64,000 nt of DNA from Solanum dulcamara (lineage: Eukaryota > Streptophyta > Magnoliopsida > Solanales > Solanaceae): contig NC_077245.1 in assembly GCF_947179165.1 (NCBI RefSeq), positions 14,912,740-14,976,739 on the forward strand, written 5' to 3'. Under the pieces are notes generated by a model that was given only the letters and a program-made list of their open reading frames with translations, did no database searches and had not been told where the DNA came from. Both the position numbers and the translations under genes were made by a program. Shown in pieces: positions 25,001-35,108 of this stretch; the stretch's first letter is position 1, and each line of letters begins with the position of its first letter.

Positions 25001-25890
25001 TTGAACATTTGATTCAGGTAAAAATCATGATTTTATTTACAACAGTTTCCATTTTTGGATTGAGTTTTGAAGAACTTTGAGAAATTATTTCTTGGCCTAT
25101 ATAAACCCGATTTTGGTGATTCAAGGGTCTAAATTCAAAAGAATTTCGTGAGGAATCTGTGAAAATCTCAGAAACGCGAAGGAAAGATTCGTTTGAGGTA
25201 AAAAAGCATTTTTATTAACTGATTTAGTATTTTTCGAAATCAAATTTTGTTGAATTTTGGAAGAGTTATCTTGGTCAATATAACTCTATTTTGAGTGATT
25301 CTTGAGGCTAAATTCTTGGTCAGTATTTTTCGAAATCAAATTTTGTTGAATTTTGCAAGGAACGTCATGCTCTTAAAATTGCACAAGTGCTGCTAGCAGC
25401 TCTTTTATTTCTTTTCTTCGGGGTGTTTTTCCAACTTTAAAATCTCTTAACTTGAGCATTAATGCTCTAAATTGAGTGATTAAAAAGGTAAACTTATGAG
25501 ATTTTCCATGAAGAAGGCATTAGAGAGATTGAAAACTAATTTTGAACATTCGATTTAGGTAAAAATCATGATTTTATTTACAGCAGTGTCTATTTTCGAA
25601 TTGAGTTTTTGAAAAACTTTGAGAAATTATTATTTTTGGCCTATATAATCCCGATTTTGGTGATTCAAGGGTCTAAATTCAAAAGAATTTCGTGAGGAAT
25701 CTCGTGAAAATCTCAGAAACACGGTGGTGAAGATTTGTTTGAGGTAAAAAGGCATTTTTATTTACTGATTTAGTATTTTTCGGAATCAAATTTTGTTGAA
25801 TTTTGAAAGAGTGTATCTTGGTCAATATAACTCTGTTTTGAATGATTCTTGAGGGTAGATTATGGTTTTTTTACAAGGAATGTCATGGTA
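16070..25890 (+). repeat. 13-unit, about 519-bp higher-order tandem array within LTR D1
   Basis: The anchor 'agagagattg' occurs at 16221, 16736, 17254, 17775, 18286, 18802, 22392, 22887, 23403, 23919, 24438, 24981 and 25522. Spacings are 495-543 bp once the nested LTR is removed. Each unit contains three related segments of about 173 bp. They align through parallel phrases: 'cataacttgagcatt', 'tatataaacccgatttt' and 'aatataactccgttttg', then 'ctaaattgggtgatt', 'gtctaaattcaaaag' and 'gctagattgtggggt'. Unit 7 lacks about 20-25 bp. Units 11 and 12 are longer because of small local duplications. Confidence 0.92.
19097..22163 (+). mobile_element. Solo LTR 'C', 3067 bp, inserted in the array
   Basis: It starts 'tggtaataccccag' and ends 'cccggggcgtgaca'. 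The array unit reads 'gaaagagtgtatcttggtca'; here it is broken after 'gtgta' and resumes 'tgtatcttgg'. That gives a target duplication tgta (19093-19096, 22164-22167), or tgtat if one terminal T was lost. The 5' part matches the LTR at 42774-45408 and the 3' part matches LTR A at 4783-6927. There are no coding domains. It interrupts unit 6/7, so it is younger than the array. Confidence 0.9.
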
Positions 25891-26837
25891 TAATTTGTTT
25901 TGATTGAGAGATTTTTGTTTTTGAGAAATCGATGCATAAAGAGGCTGTCTTGTTTGTTTTTTTAGTTGAAAATATGGAAATTGATTATTTGATCGTCTTG
26001 CGTTATTTTTCTACCCTAAATTGTGTTATAAATTTTATTTATGAGCTTGGGTGACCTTTGAACCTATTTTGGGGGTCAAATCTAAAATTCCGTATGTGGA
26101 TCCCATATTATCCATTTTTGACTATAAAATTGATCCGTCTTCAAAAATTATGAAATTAGAGTCTAAACAACCGTATTAACGTCGTGATTTAGTTTTTTGA
26201 TAGCGTGGAAATATTCTGAGGTAGTTCAAAATGGAAAAGCTTCGACACATTGATTTGGAGTCCGCGTGTTTAGCCTATAGGTAGGCTATGGTTTTATCTT
26301 TCTTTAGATTGAGCTGGAATATGTGAAAGTATGTTGAAATAGTTGGAATTTGGGTTGGGTAGTTTGATTGTATATCTTAGGTGTTAGAAATCATGCTTTA
26401 GGCTTATTATTGAGTTTTCGGATATTTAGAAGCATGTGTATGTTGTCATTATTTGTTAGTATTATAAAGAGAGTTGAATGAGCATGTTTTTGATACTGTG
26501 GGGTATGTTGGCCTTAGTATCGGATGTAAACTTGCTTTAAATGTCCTGGCGTCGCTCCGGTAGACTTAGATCCTTGTAGAATGGTGTAGAGGGCTAGTGC
26601 CTGGTAGTTTGACCTTAGTTAGGCATTACCCTTGCTCTTAATAATATCCTCATCCATAAATCAATATAATCGTGACTTTCATGATGCGTCGGTCACACTA
26701 GATTTCGTGATCGTTGACTTTGGCTCTGGTTCCAGTTTTGGCGGCATATCGGTTGACTCATTTGAAAAAAGATTTTTGGTACTATTGTATTCTAGTTGGG
26801 AAGTAAAATATTTGGCATCATGGGATAAATTATCTGT

Positions 26838-27110
26838 GAGCATCCGGGTACCAAGTCCCGGCCTCCATTCTAAATTATCGGGGAGTATACGGGTACTCAG
26901 CCCTGGCCTTTACCGGATTGCTAGTATGACGAGCATCCGGGTACCCAGTCTCAGCCTCAATCATACCGATGTATTACGGCGAGCATCCGGGTATCCAGTC
27001 CCGGCCTCGACCGCACTTATATATTATGGCAGGCATCCGGGTACCCAGTCCCGGCCTTGGCTACTTGAACATTCGGGCGAGCATCTAGGTCCCAATTTCG
27101 GCCTCGACCC
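26838..27110 (+). repeat. 'gagcatccgggtacccagtc' minisatellite, six units, in LTR D1
   Basis: Six units of about 45-60 bp each contain 'gcatccgggtacccag', 'cccggcct' and a variable tail. They begin near 26839, 26880, 26936, 26980, 27031 and 27077. The same minisatellite is present in reverse at 37780-38070 in the sister LTR. Confidence 0.8.
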
Positions 27111-27925
27111 CTAAGTCACCCCTAGATCGATTGACTCTTGGAGATTCTGGGTTTGGAAATCATATATAATACTTTGGCTCCTAACATCGCAGATTCTTGG
27201 TTTCTAGCCTTGGTAGTTATAGCTATTTTATGTACTCAGCGGGTTTATGAGGGTTCGTTCGGGTTTTTTTTTAACTTGCGCACGAGTATCTCTGCTGGGC
27301 TTATGGGGGGCCAGTTGGGTATAGTTAGTTGTAGTTCTAATAGGTAGTACTCTTTCCCTTTTTGATGCTTATGTTGACTCCTATTTAGGCTATTCATTTT
27401 TTTCATATTGTTTTTACCTTTTCTGCTTAGTCGGCCTATGATGCCTACTGGGTACTTGTTGTCTTGGTACTCATACTACTCTGCATCTACTTTCGTGATA
27501 CAGAACTGAGCACCAGCTATCGCCGTGGATAGATCAAGCATGTTGCAGTCAGCTTCGAAGACTAGGGTAAGTACTTGGCATTTTTGGATCATTCCTGTCT
27601 CTTTCAGTATGAATGACCCATCTTTTGTCTTTTGAGACTAGTCAGTTGTTATATATATTTTCGATCCACTTTCGGGACTTGTACTCGTCTTTTGTTTTAA
27701 AGCAGCTCTGTACTTGTGACTTCTAGGTTTTGGGAGGGATCTTTAGTTGTTTATATCATATTTTGGTTTACTTCCGCTTATTCTTTCTACTTATCTTTAT
27801 AATTCATCACTCTTATTTAGTTTCTGCCCTCAAACCCATTACTTGAAGTTCCGGGTTGACGGTTGACTTACCTATTAGTGGTTTGTAGTAGGTGCCATCA
27901 TGACCTAAGGAATTGGATCGTGACA

Positions 27926-28277
27926 GTGACCTAGTCCGTCGCTATTTTAAATTTGTTGACCAATAGCGAGGAGACCATGTCCGTCGCTATGTTAAAAAAA
28001 ATAAATACTTACGATAGATGGCATCGTGATATTTAATTTATAAATAATTATTTTTTTATCAAAATATATAAAATATTTCTATAAAAATAATATTTATTTT
28101 TAGCACAAAAAATTACCAAAATAAGCGACGGACTAGGCGTCCCTATCTGTCGCTTTTAATAAAGAAATATAAAAATAAATAAAAATGACGGACAATGTCA
28201 TTTTATCCTTCACAGTTTATTTGCGATGTTGTCCATCACTTTTTGTTCTGTCGCTTTTTGGACTTTTTTTAGTAGTA
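27926..28277. repeat. CACTA right subterminal repeats and terminal inverted repeat
   Basis: It continues the motif series from 15085: 'ctagtccgtcgctatttt', 'catgtccgtcgctatg', 'aagcgacggactaggcgtcc', 'gtcgctttttggac'. It ends with 'agtagta' against copia sequence. Confidence 0.8.
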
Positions 28278-28280
28278 CAT

Positions 28281-28670
28281 CCATTTGATGAAGTTTCCAT
28301 CCTTCTGATGTTGCTATTGCAATCACTGATCTCACAGTGATCATTTTGGCTACTGGAGAGAATGTCTCATGATAGTTAAGACCTTTCTTTTGACTAACTC
28401 TTTTGCCACTAACCTTGTCTTAAATCTTTCAACATCCCCATTTGCCTTATACTTGATCTTATATACCCATTTAGATCCTACTGCATTTTTCCCATTTTGA
28501 AGATCAACAATCTTCCAAATATGATTATCTTTTAGAGCTTTGATCTTCTGTTGCATAGCTTCTATCCACTTTATATCCTTTGAAGCTTCCTTAAAGTTTT
28601 TAGGTTTAGTCAAGATAGAGAACTTAGCCAAATAATTTTTATACTTATTTGATGTTCCTGCATATAACAC
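28281..28670 (-). pseudogene. Copia reverse transcriptase N-terminal part (decayed)
   Basis: The minus-strand frame holds the copia RT entry segment: 'FKEASKDIKWIEAMQQKIKA', then a 'NHIWKIVDL' block and 'AVGSKWVYKIKYKANGDVER'. It then frameshifts close to the junction with the CACTA insertion at 28277. It is the upstream continuation of the RT/RNase H relic at 8276-9482. Confidence 0.87.
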
Positions 28671-28952
28671 ATACTTGTTTATAAGATAGATGCTACTTTC
28701 ATCATGACTAGCATTGATAATATAGTCATTTAACCATCCAGGTTGCTTGGTTATCCTAGTTGGTTTGTTGCCAGTGACAACAGGAGGAGCAACACCAAGC
28801 TACAATGGAACTTGTGCAGCTTCATCAGGTTCTGTATCATATTCTGGTGGATTAGAAACAATCTCAGGTGGTTCCAACACCTACACCACTTCTAGTTCTA
28901 CTGCATCTGTAACCTCATTGTTATGATGTGTATCAGCTCCATTGTCAAGTGA

Positions 28953-30224
28953 CTATGGACCCATTGCTAATACTGGTAGAGACTGGTAAAGATAAGCAGG
29001 AGCAGGAAATTCATATAAAGCAGGATCTGGACACATTTGAAGGAATGTGTTACTACCTGAGTCTGTAATATTTCTAAAAGGAAACTCAGCTTCTCTGAAT
29101 ACCACATCTCTGCTAACATAAAACTTATTAGTGGATAGTTCAACTACAATATATCCTTTTTGGGTCTCTAAAAAGCTCACGAATACAGCTGCTTTGGCTC
29201 TAGAAGCAAACTTATCTGATCTAGGTAATGTAGTGGCAAAACATAGACATCCAAGTATCCTTAGATGAACAAGAGAAGCCTTTTTGCGATACAAAAATTC
29301 ATAAGGAGTGTAATCCTTCAAGGCACTTGATTGCAGCATATTCATCAAATATACTGCAACTTTAACACAAAAACCCCAATACTTAGTTGGAAAATTAGCT
29401 TGAAACTTAATTGCTCTAGACATCTCCAAAATCTGCCTATACTTTCTTTCAACCACCCCATTTTGTTGAGGTGTATAAGGACAACTACTTTGATGAATTA
29501 TCCCTAAGCTATGTAACAAATCACAACTTTGAGAGTTAAAAAATTCAGTACCATTGTTAGACCTAATAGTCTTGACTTTGCAATCAAACTGAGTATTCAT
29601 AAAGGCAAGAAATTATTTCAAAACAACAATTACTTCAGTCTTTAGTTGCAACAGATAGATCCAAATATATCTGGTATGATCATCAACAATAGTGAGAAAA
29701 TAGTTCTTCTTATCAAAAGTAAGAGTTTTGTAAGAACTCCACAAATCTAAGTGAACTAGCTCAAAATGTTGATCAGCTCTAGAAAAGCTTAAAGGAAGCT
29801 ACAATCTGGTCTACTTTGCTAAGGGACAAATCTTATAATTATTATGCACATTATTTTCAATCTTATCTTTGAACTCTACCATAGTCTTTATAGTGGATTT
29901 AGAAGGATGACCTAGCCTTCTATGCCATAAGCTGCATCTTTCATCAGCGTTTGCAAGGTAAACTTGCTTTAGACTTCCTTTTTGTTCATCAGAGTCTTTA
30001 GCTGATCCTTGAAATATGTATAGTCCTCCTTGCAATCTACCAATCCCCTTCACCCTGCCACTGTATAGATACTGAAAGATATAGTGATCAAGGAGAAAGT
30101 TGACTGACAACAAATTATATTTAAAGTTAGGCACAAATAACACATTTGAAATCTTCTCCAGCCCAAATAATTTTGCACATCCTGTAAGTGTAACTAAAAC
30201 TGTACTTTTATTTGGCAAGTGCAT
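28953..30224 (-). pseudogene. Copia GAG-pre-integrase and integrase core (decayed)
   Basis: The frame 30224-29811 carries the pre-integrase motif 'CSLWHRRLGHPSKSTIKTM'. The frame 29600-28953 carries the integrase core with 'IRSNNGTEFFN' (catalytic Asp replaced by Asn in the usual SDNG motif) and 'YTPQQNGVVERKYRQILEM', which includes the catalytic Glu. A stretch around 29601-29810 joins them but has lost its frame. This enzyme would insert the element into host DNA. It is inactivated by the frame breaks and the altered Asp. Confidence 0.88.
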
Positions 30225-30416
30225 CCTTACTCCTTAATTAGCTTCTAGACTATGCATACTTTTTAGTAGTTTTTCATTTGCAGTAACATGGTGAGAAACA
30301 CCAAAATCAACTACCCATTCACATTTTTCTAACTGAGACATCAAACAAGTTATAATAACTGTCATATGAACTTGATATTCTTTAGAGTCTTTGCCATAAC
30401 CACTGTTATGCTTGTA

Positions 30417-31537
30417 CTAATCTTCTGAAGCATGGTGACCATTTTTTTCATCACCTCTCCTGCTATCATCAACATACTGACTTCTATTATCAGCCTCACT
30501 TGCATATTTCCCTTGAGTAAAGTCTGCATTATTAGCAACTGCAGCATGTGTTTTCTTTCTCCATCCTCCATTGTTATCCCTCTTGTATCCTTCTTTGTAT
30601 CTGCCCTTTCTCCATCCTTCATGATAGTTGTTGTCCTTCCTGTAACCTTCATAAGTTCCTTCAATTTTTTTGTTAGCTATGTTGTCCCTCTCTGAAGGAT
30701 ATCCAACAAATTTGTAACAATCCTTCTTTGTACGATTTCTCATGTGACAATTCTCACAATACATTGAACCTCCTTCCTTGTAGTTATTGTTTCTCTTAAC
30801 TTGAATTTCTATTGGATTGGATTTCTCAGCATTTACCTATTGACTTTCATCTTGCATTATCAAGGCATAGGCCCAATTCATAGTTGGTGCATTAGACTTC
30901 ATCAGAATTTTCTTGGCTTGATCATAACATTTGTTTAAACCACTCAAAAACTGTATTAAACTTTGTTGCTGCGGGTATTCAATGTAGTCCTTAGACTTTG
31001 GACGACCACAATTTGGATAAAGAGCTATCAAATCAGACTCAATCCATAGTTCCTTCAAATTTGAAAAATACACTGACACTGGATTGATTTCCTGTTTGAG
31101 ACTTGCAATTGTTGTGTGTACTTGGAAAATTCACACTCGATTCACCTTATCGAAGCTCTCCTTCAAATCCTCCCAAACAAGTGTGCATTTTACGCATAAA
31201 CAATACTACTAAGTAGATTCTCCGATATTGTATTCATGATCCACGAGAGGACAATTGCATTAACTATTTCCCATTATTCGTGAAGCGACTCATCAAACGA
31301 TTTCTTTATGCATGTTCCAATTACGAAACCTAGCTTCTTCTTAGCTAAAAGAGAAATTCGCATAGCTCGAATCCATACTCCATAATTTTCAGATATGATG
31401 AGTTTCACCGGTGTTAAAACATATCTCGATGTGTCTGATAGATGCACATACAAGGGATGACCATGTTCTATAACTATTCTTTCACTCGACGATTGCGAAT
31501 GTGAAAGATCAGCTGCTAAATTCTGATTATCAACCAT
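30417..31537 (-). pseudogene. Copia gag (decayed)
   Basis: Three open pieces in minus-strand order form a gag. 31537-31274 begins with Met and holds 'ENYGVWIRAMRISLLAKKKL', the N-terminal part of plant copia gag. 31079-30837 is the central capsid-like part with 'QQSLIQFLSGLNKCYDQAKK'. 30764-30417 has a zinc-knuckle relic 'CENCHMRNRTKKDCYK', in which the usual Cys-Cys-His-Cys set is incomplete. The start at 31537 lies 58 bases downstream of the 5' LTR. Breaks between pieces show the gene is dead. The protease, expected between 30416 and 30225, is not recognisable. Confidence 0.85.
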
Positions 31538-31583
31538 TTTTCTTCAACTATTCTTCAAGATTCTTCCTTCAATTTGCAACCCA

Positions 31584-31594
31584 CTCTGATACCA
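31584..31594 (-). other. Copia primer-binding site (tRNA-iMet type)
   Basis: The minus strand reads TGGTATCAGAG directly after the 5' LTR. This matches the complement of the initiator tRNA-Met 3' end used by most plant retrotransposons. Confidence 0.85.
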
Positions 31595-31831
31595 TATTAG
31601 ATTGAAGATACTGAACTAAGCTACAAGATGATTGAGAGAGAGTTGGGGAATTTTTTGATTATTCTCTTTCAACTAAAAAGAAGAAGCAACTGTACATACT
31701 TACTTATACTCGTCTAACAAACTTAACAAACTCTAACAACCTCTCTAATTACTAATTAGCGTGGTATCTATCAATAACTAACTCTTTAACTAATTACATC
31801 ACATATGCATAGGACATGGTTACTTCCAATG
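31595..31831 (-). repeat. Copia 5' LTR
   Basis: It is the partner of 8032-8268. On the minus strand it begins CATTGG and ends CTAATA, next to the primer-binding site. Confidence 0.88.
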
Positions 31832-31836
31832 ATAAT

Positions 31837-32130
31837 TGATTTGTTGTTTCCTAATAGGTATCTTCAATTTTCAATAATTGTCCTTAGAGGATGAATTTGT
31901 ATGTCATCACACTCAATAAGTAGAACCATCAATATGGGCTAAGTCGTTGAGTTGGGCAAACCCGTGATTTAATATGATTGAGTTATGATTTTTAGAGTTT
32001 ATTTGAGAAAGAAGATTTTTAGTCCAGTCCAAGTCCGTTGGCCTGTGAAGCTTGAGCTAAGTGGATTGGGCCGGTCATGGATCAAATAAAAAATTAATTA
32101 AAAATAAGATAAAATAAAGTACTAAAAATA
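31837..32130. other. Intergenic DNA right of the copia element
   Basis: Nothing recognisable. Confidence 0.4.
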
Positions 32131-34698
32131 CTTTATTTCTTTCAATTTTTTTGTCATATTTTCTTTTTAGTCGGTTTAATGAAGAATGTATCTTACCCAT
32201 TTTAGCAACTTTATTCTAACTTTTCACATAACATATTTTAGACTACAAACTAAAGAGTATTTTGGTATATTTGACATATCTTTAGTTTAAGTGTCACGAC
32301 CCAAGCCTAGGGCCTAGACGTGACATGGCGAATGAGGAACCCGAAAGTACCTCAAACAAGCCTCTTAGCATTCTTTTAGCCTTTCATAGGTAATGATGAT
32401 AAATAAACAAGCGGAAATCATAATAAATCTTCAACTTACATATGTCCAACAATACCTCTAACTATTAGATTTAACGGGACTAAGACAAGTCCCTAACTCA
32501 CCCTCAATCATAATAGAAGAAATTCCGTAGTAAAATATCTTAACATATCATAAATTAGAAAGATAAAGGAGTATTGTTCCCGGAACATGGGAACTCACCA
32601 AAAGTAGTCTTCAATGGAATATCAACTAGCCACGTGGAGGAGAATGAGGAGGAGCACTGATCCCTACATGGTGATATCATGTAGGCAAAAGAGTATGCGT
32701 TAGTACTTTGAATGTACTAAGTATGTAAGGATGCATGAACATTGAGAAAACATTAAAACATTTATGTAATATGGAACATAATTTAATGTATGCATAATAA
32801 ATCATATATATATCCTTTAAAACATTCATTTTGTGGAAAATTAACCATAACCGACATTTAAGACCATGCGAGCTATTACATGGAATCCAACATAACCCCC
32901 TACGTTGGCCGGGGAGACTACTTGCCAGGTAGAACTCCGTCAACTTCATTCATTTCTTAAACTTTAACTTTAAGGGCCATTTATGGATCCATTAGCCTAA
33001 GCCTACAAGGGCTCCTATGTTGGCACATAGTTAATGAGACAAGGGGTTGCTACTAGGATTCTCTTACCGAATCCCACCTCAATGACCCATTCGGTGCTAA
33101 GTCAATCCCACGGAATAGTTTAATACTTCAAAATAGTCATAACATATAGCTTGAGAATTCAAAATATCATATTCGGTAGAATAGCTCATTAAAACATTTG
33201 GTATTTCAAATATGCAAGAATTTTCCTTATTGCATAAAGAATCCATCTTTCATATCATTTCATCATTCTTTTATTTCATAAGACTCCCTTTTGATCATAA
33301 ATATTACTTTCATAAATATTTATTTGGAGTCAAAGCTTTCAAGTCAAACTTTATTAAAAACATAGTAAAACTAGGTGGGTTCAAATCACTTCAACTTGCA
33401 AATATGTATGTAAATAAATATACATAAATACTTTGAAATCCATTAATTAAAAATCATGCTTTAAACAACCCACCATGAATTTCAAGAACCTTTAAATAGA
33501 TAAATAAAAGAATTACTTGTAAACCATTAATTCATACATATGAAATTATGTTGCATCAAAATAGAGCGATAATCATTAGTTTAACCATGATTCATATTAT
33601 TAAGTAAAATTAAGAATTACCATAAGAAAATATTACTTGAAATCAAGAGACTTAATTGAAAGAGTTTTTGGACTACATGGGTGGAAGAACCCATGGATAA
33701 ATACCCACATAACTTAGAGTAGACCTTAGAGAAAATAAATATAATTTATCATATAATCAAAATAATTTAGACATGAGAGTGGAAGGAATACTCTCATTGA
33801 AGCCTTACATACCTGGAAACTGAAGCTTTAGTTGGTACCGGAAGACTTAATGACCACTTTTGAGTCCTAGCTTCTCTCCTTGCCGGAACGTTTTGTGTAC
33901 TACCCGGAATATATGAATTACCGGAATAGTATTTTTTCACTACTAAGAACTAAAACTATATTTGAGAATGTGTAAAGAAGTGTATAGAGAGAAGATTTGC
34001 TTGAGAAAGCTTGATGAATAAAATGAGGAAATAAGGTGGGTATTTATAGGTGGGAAAGAGGACCTAACAATAAATAAAATAATTATAAATAAAAATCTGA
34101 AAATTTAGTGGAATATATTGATGTCATGGATGATGTTAAATGGAGGACAATTTATGTCATGAGTGATGTCAAATGTATCTAGATCTTTCTATGGTAGGTG
34201 AAATGAGTTATCTTTGACAGAATACTCTTTTTGGGAGCTACGTTTGAATAAGATAAATTCCTTATTAGGATTTGGTGTCTTCATAAGAATTGTAGATATG
34301 GAAGTATAGTTTCATATCGTTCAAGAATCAACCAATTTGGATAAACCTACAGTGAGATATGATTTTTCTTCTATAAATACTCATTTCCGTCACAGCATCC
34401 TACCTTACAAAGATTAATTTATTTGACCTACTTAAACTCTGAATCTTAAAATATGGTCTTCATAAAAGTTGTAGGTAATGATCTTGTGGTTACTCAAAAA
34501 TTTGAATCACTCAATTTGGATATTCCTATGAAAAGTTATGACCAAAATACAGAGGCTGTATCATGTTTAGGCAAAAATTGAAACATCGTATACAACGTTT
34601 TTAGGGGATGTTACATTAAGATCACAAGATTTAAAACTTTTTTTACTTTTTAAAACTTCGTATCAAGTCAAACTAAGAAAAACATATTAAAACAAAGA
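32131..34698. mobile_element. MITE split by solo LTR B
   Basis: The left part (32131-32291) and right part (34616-34698) together give an element of about 240 bp. Its ends, 'ctttcaatttttttgtcata' and (reverse complement) 'ctttgttttaatatgttttt', resemble those of the intact copy at 50671-50925. The middle phrases 'acatattttagactacaaac...aagatcacaagatt' are also shared with that copy. Confidence 0.65.
32292..34615 (-). mobile_element. Solo LTR 'B', 2324 bp, TSD ttaag
   Basis: On the minus strand it runs from 'tgtaacatcccctaaaa' to 'ctaggcttgggtcgtgaca'. A perfect duplication ttaag lies at 32287-32291 and 34616-34620. It is close to, but more diverged than, the two LTRs of the gypsy element at 55198-64000, so it is an older member of that family reduced to a solo LTR. 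A TATA box is at about 34041-34050 (reverse) and a GTATGT motif at 33808-33814 (reverse). Confidence 0.93.
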
Positions 34699-35108
34699 GA
34701 TAATAAAGAGACCAAAATAGAAAGTGTACTTAAATCATTATTTGAATGAAAGGAATATTTTCATTTTCTTTTGTATTTTATTGTGATCTCTTGAAACACA
34801 ATAAAGGACATTTGTATTTATCTAGTTTTATTGTTATCTGGTAACTGTTTAGTTTGCTTATTAATTTCTCTATTTGGTTTGAGTGGTATCATGTCAAAAA
34901 TTATTTATTTTTGTAGAAACTTTATGTCCAACAAGATCATTTTCTTCTACGAATGTACCCAAGATATATGCATAAAATAATAGTAATTTCATATTGAAGT
35001 CATTAAATCAAATTTTTACTTGAAGTCAAATTAATAAGTATTACTAGAATTATTTTACTTGTTTATAAAAGTAAGTCTACTTGGGATTGGGAACCATCAG
35101 TAATAGTA
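34699..35108. other. AT-rich intergenic DNA
   Basis: Nothing recognisable. Confidence 0.4.

Larger units (their letters stand above)
15086..27925 (+). mobile_element. Solo LTR 'D1', 12.8 kb because of an internal tandem array
   Basis: It starts 'tgtaatgaccctcaagatca' and ends 'ggaattggatcgtgaca'. It is flanked by 'gcgat' (15081-15085) and 'gtgac' (27926-27930), each one transition away from the local repeat sequence 'gcgac', so the duplication is probably mutated gcgac. The same LTR occurs in reverse at 36966-40495 (3530 bp, perfect TSD). D1 differs in two ways. A central about 519-bp segment is present 13 times (16070-25890), and a 3067-bp solo LTR sits within the array. Removing 12 units and the nested insertion leaves about 3.54 kb, almost the size of the reverse copy. 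No coding domain or second LTR is present. Confidence 0.88.
9486..28277 (-). mobile_element. CACTA (En/Spm) DNA transposon, 18.8 kb with nested LTRs
   Basis: The left end is CACTACTAAAA. The right end is '...tttttagtagta', its inverted copy with the last base changed. Inserted inside the copia RT, it is flanked by 3-bp copies 'gat' (9483-9485) and 'cat' (28278-28280). The uninterrupted copia codons imply the target was 'cat', so one flank has mutated. Both ends are rich in 'gcgacggac' subterminal motifs. Inside, on the minus strand, are relics of TNP2-type transposase and a second transposase. Subtracting the LTR inserted at 15086-27925 leaves about 5.9 kb. Confidence 0.9.
8032..31831 (-). 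mobile_element. Ty1/copia retrotransposon, split by a CACTA element
   Basis: Two 237-bp LTRs bound the element, at 8032-8268 (3') and 31595-31831 (5'). A 5-bp duplication ataat flanks it at 8027-8031 and 31832-31836. On the minus strand the order is 5' LTR, tRNA-Met primer site, gag, GAG-pre-integrase, integrase, reverse transcriptase, RNase H, polypurine tract, 3' LTR, which is the copia order. Without the 18.8 kb insertion at 9486-28277 it is about 5.0 kb, normal for the superfamily. All coding parts carry stops or frameshifts. By hand count the LTRs differ at about 16 positions (about 7%), so the insertion is old. Confidence 0.93.

Noticed and set aside
16070..25890. CRISPR-like or centromeric array
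   Set aside because: Units are about 519 bp and contiguous, with no short repeats and unique spacers, in a plant genome. Nothing links this locus to a centromere; only the monomer length is similar.
26632..27347. 160- and 69-codon plus-strand frames
   Set aside because: They fall in the LTR D1 minisatellite and flanking LTR sequence; the counterpart in LTR D2 does not keep the frames as genes.
32677..32949. 90-codon minus-strand frame, repeated at 55586-55858 and 62884-63156
   Set aside because: It recurs only because the LTR recurs, and lies in the 3' half of the LTR outside any known retroelement gene.
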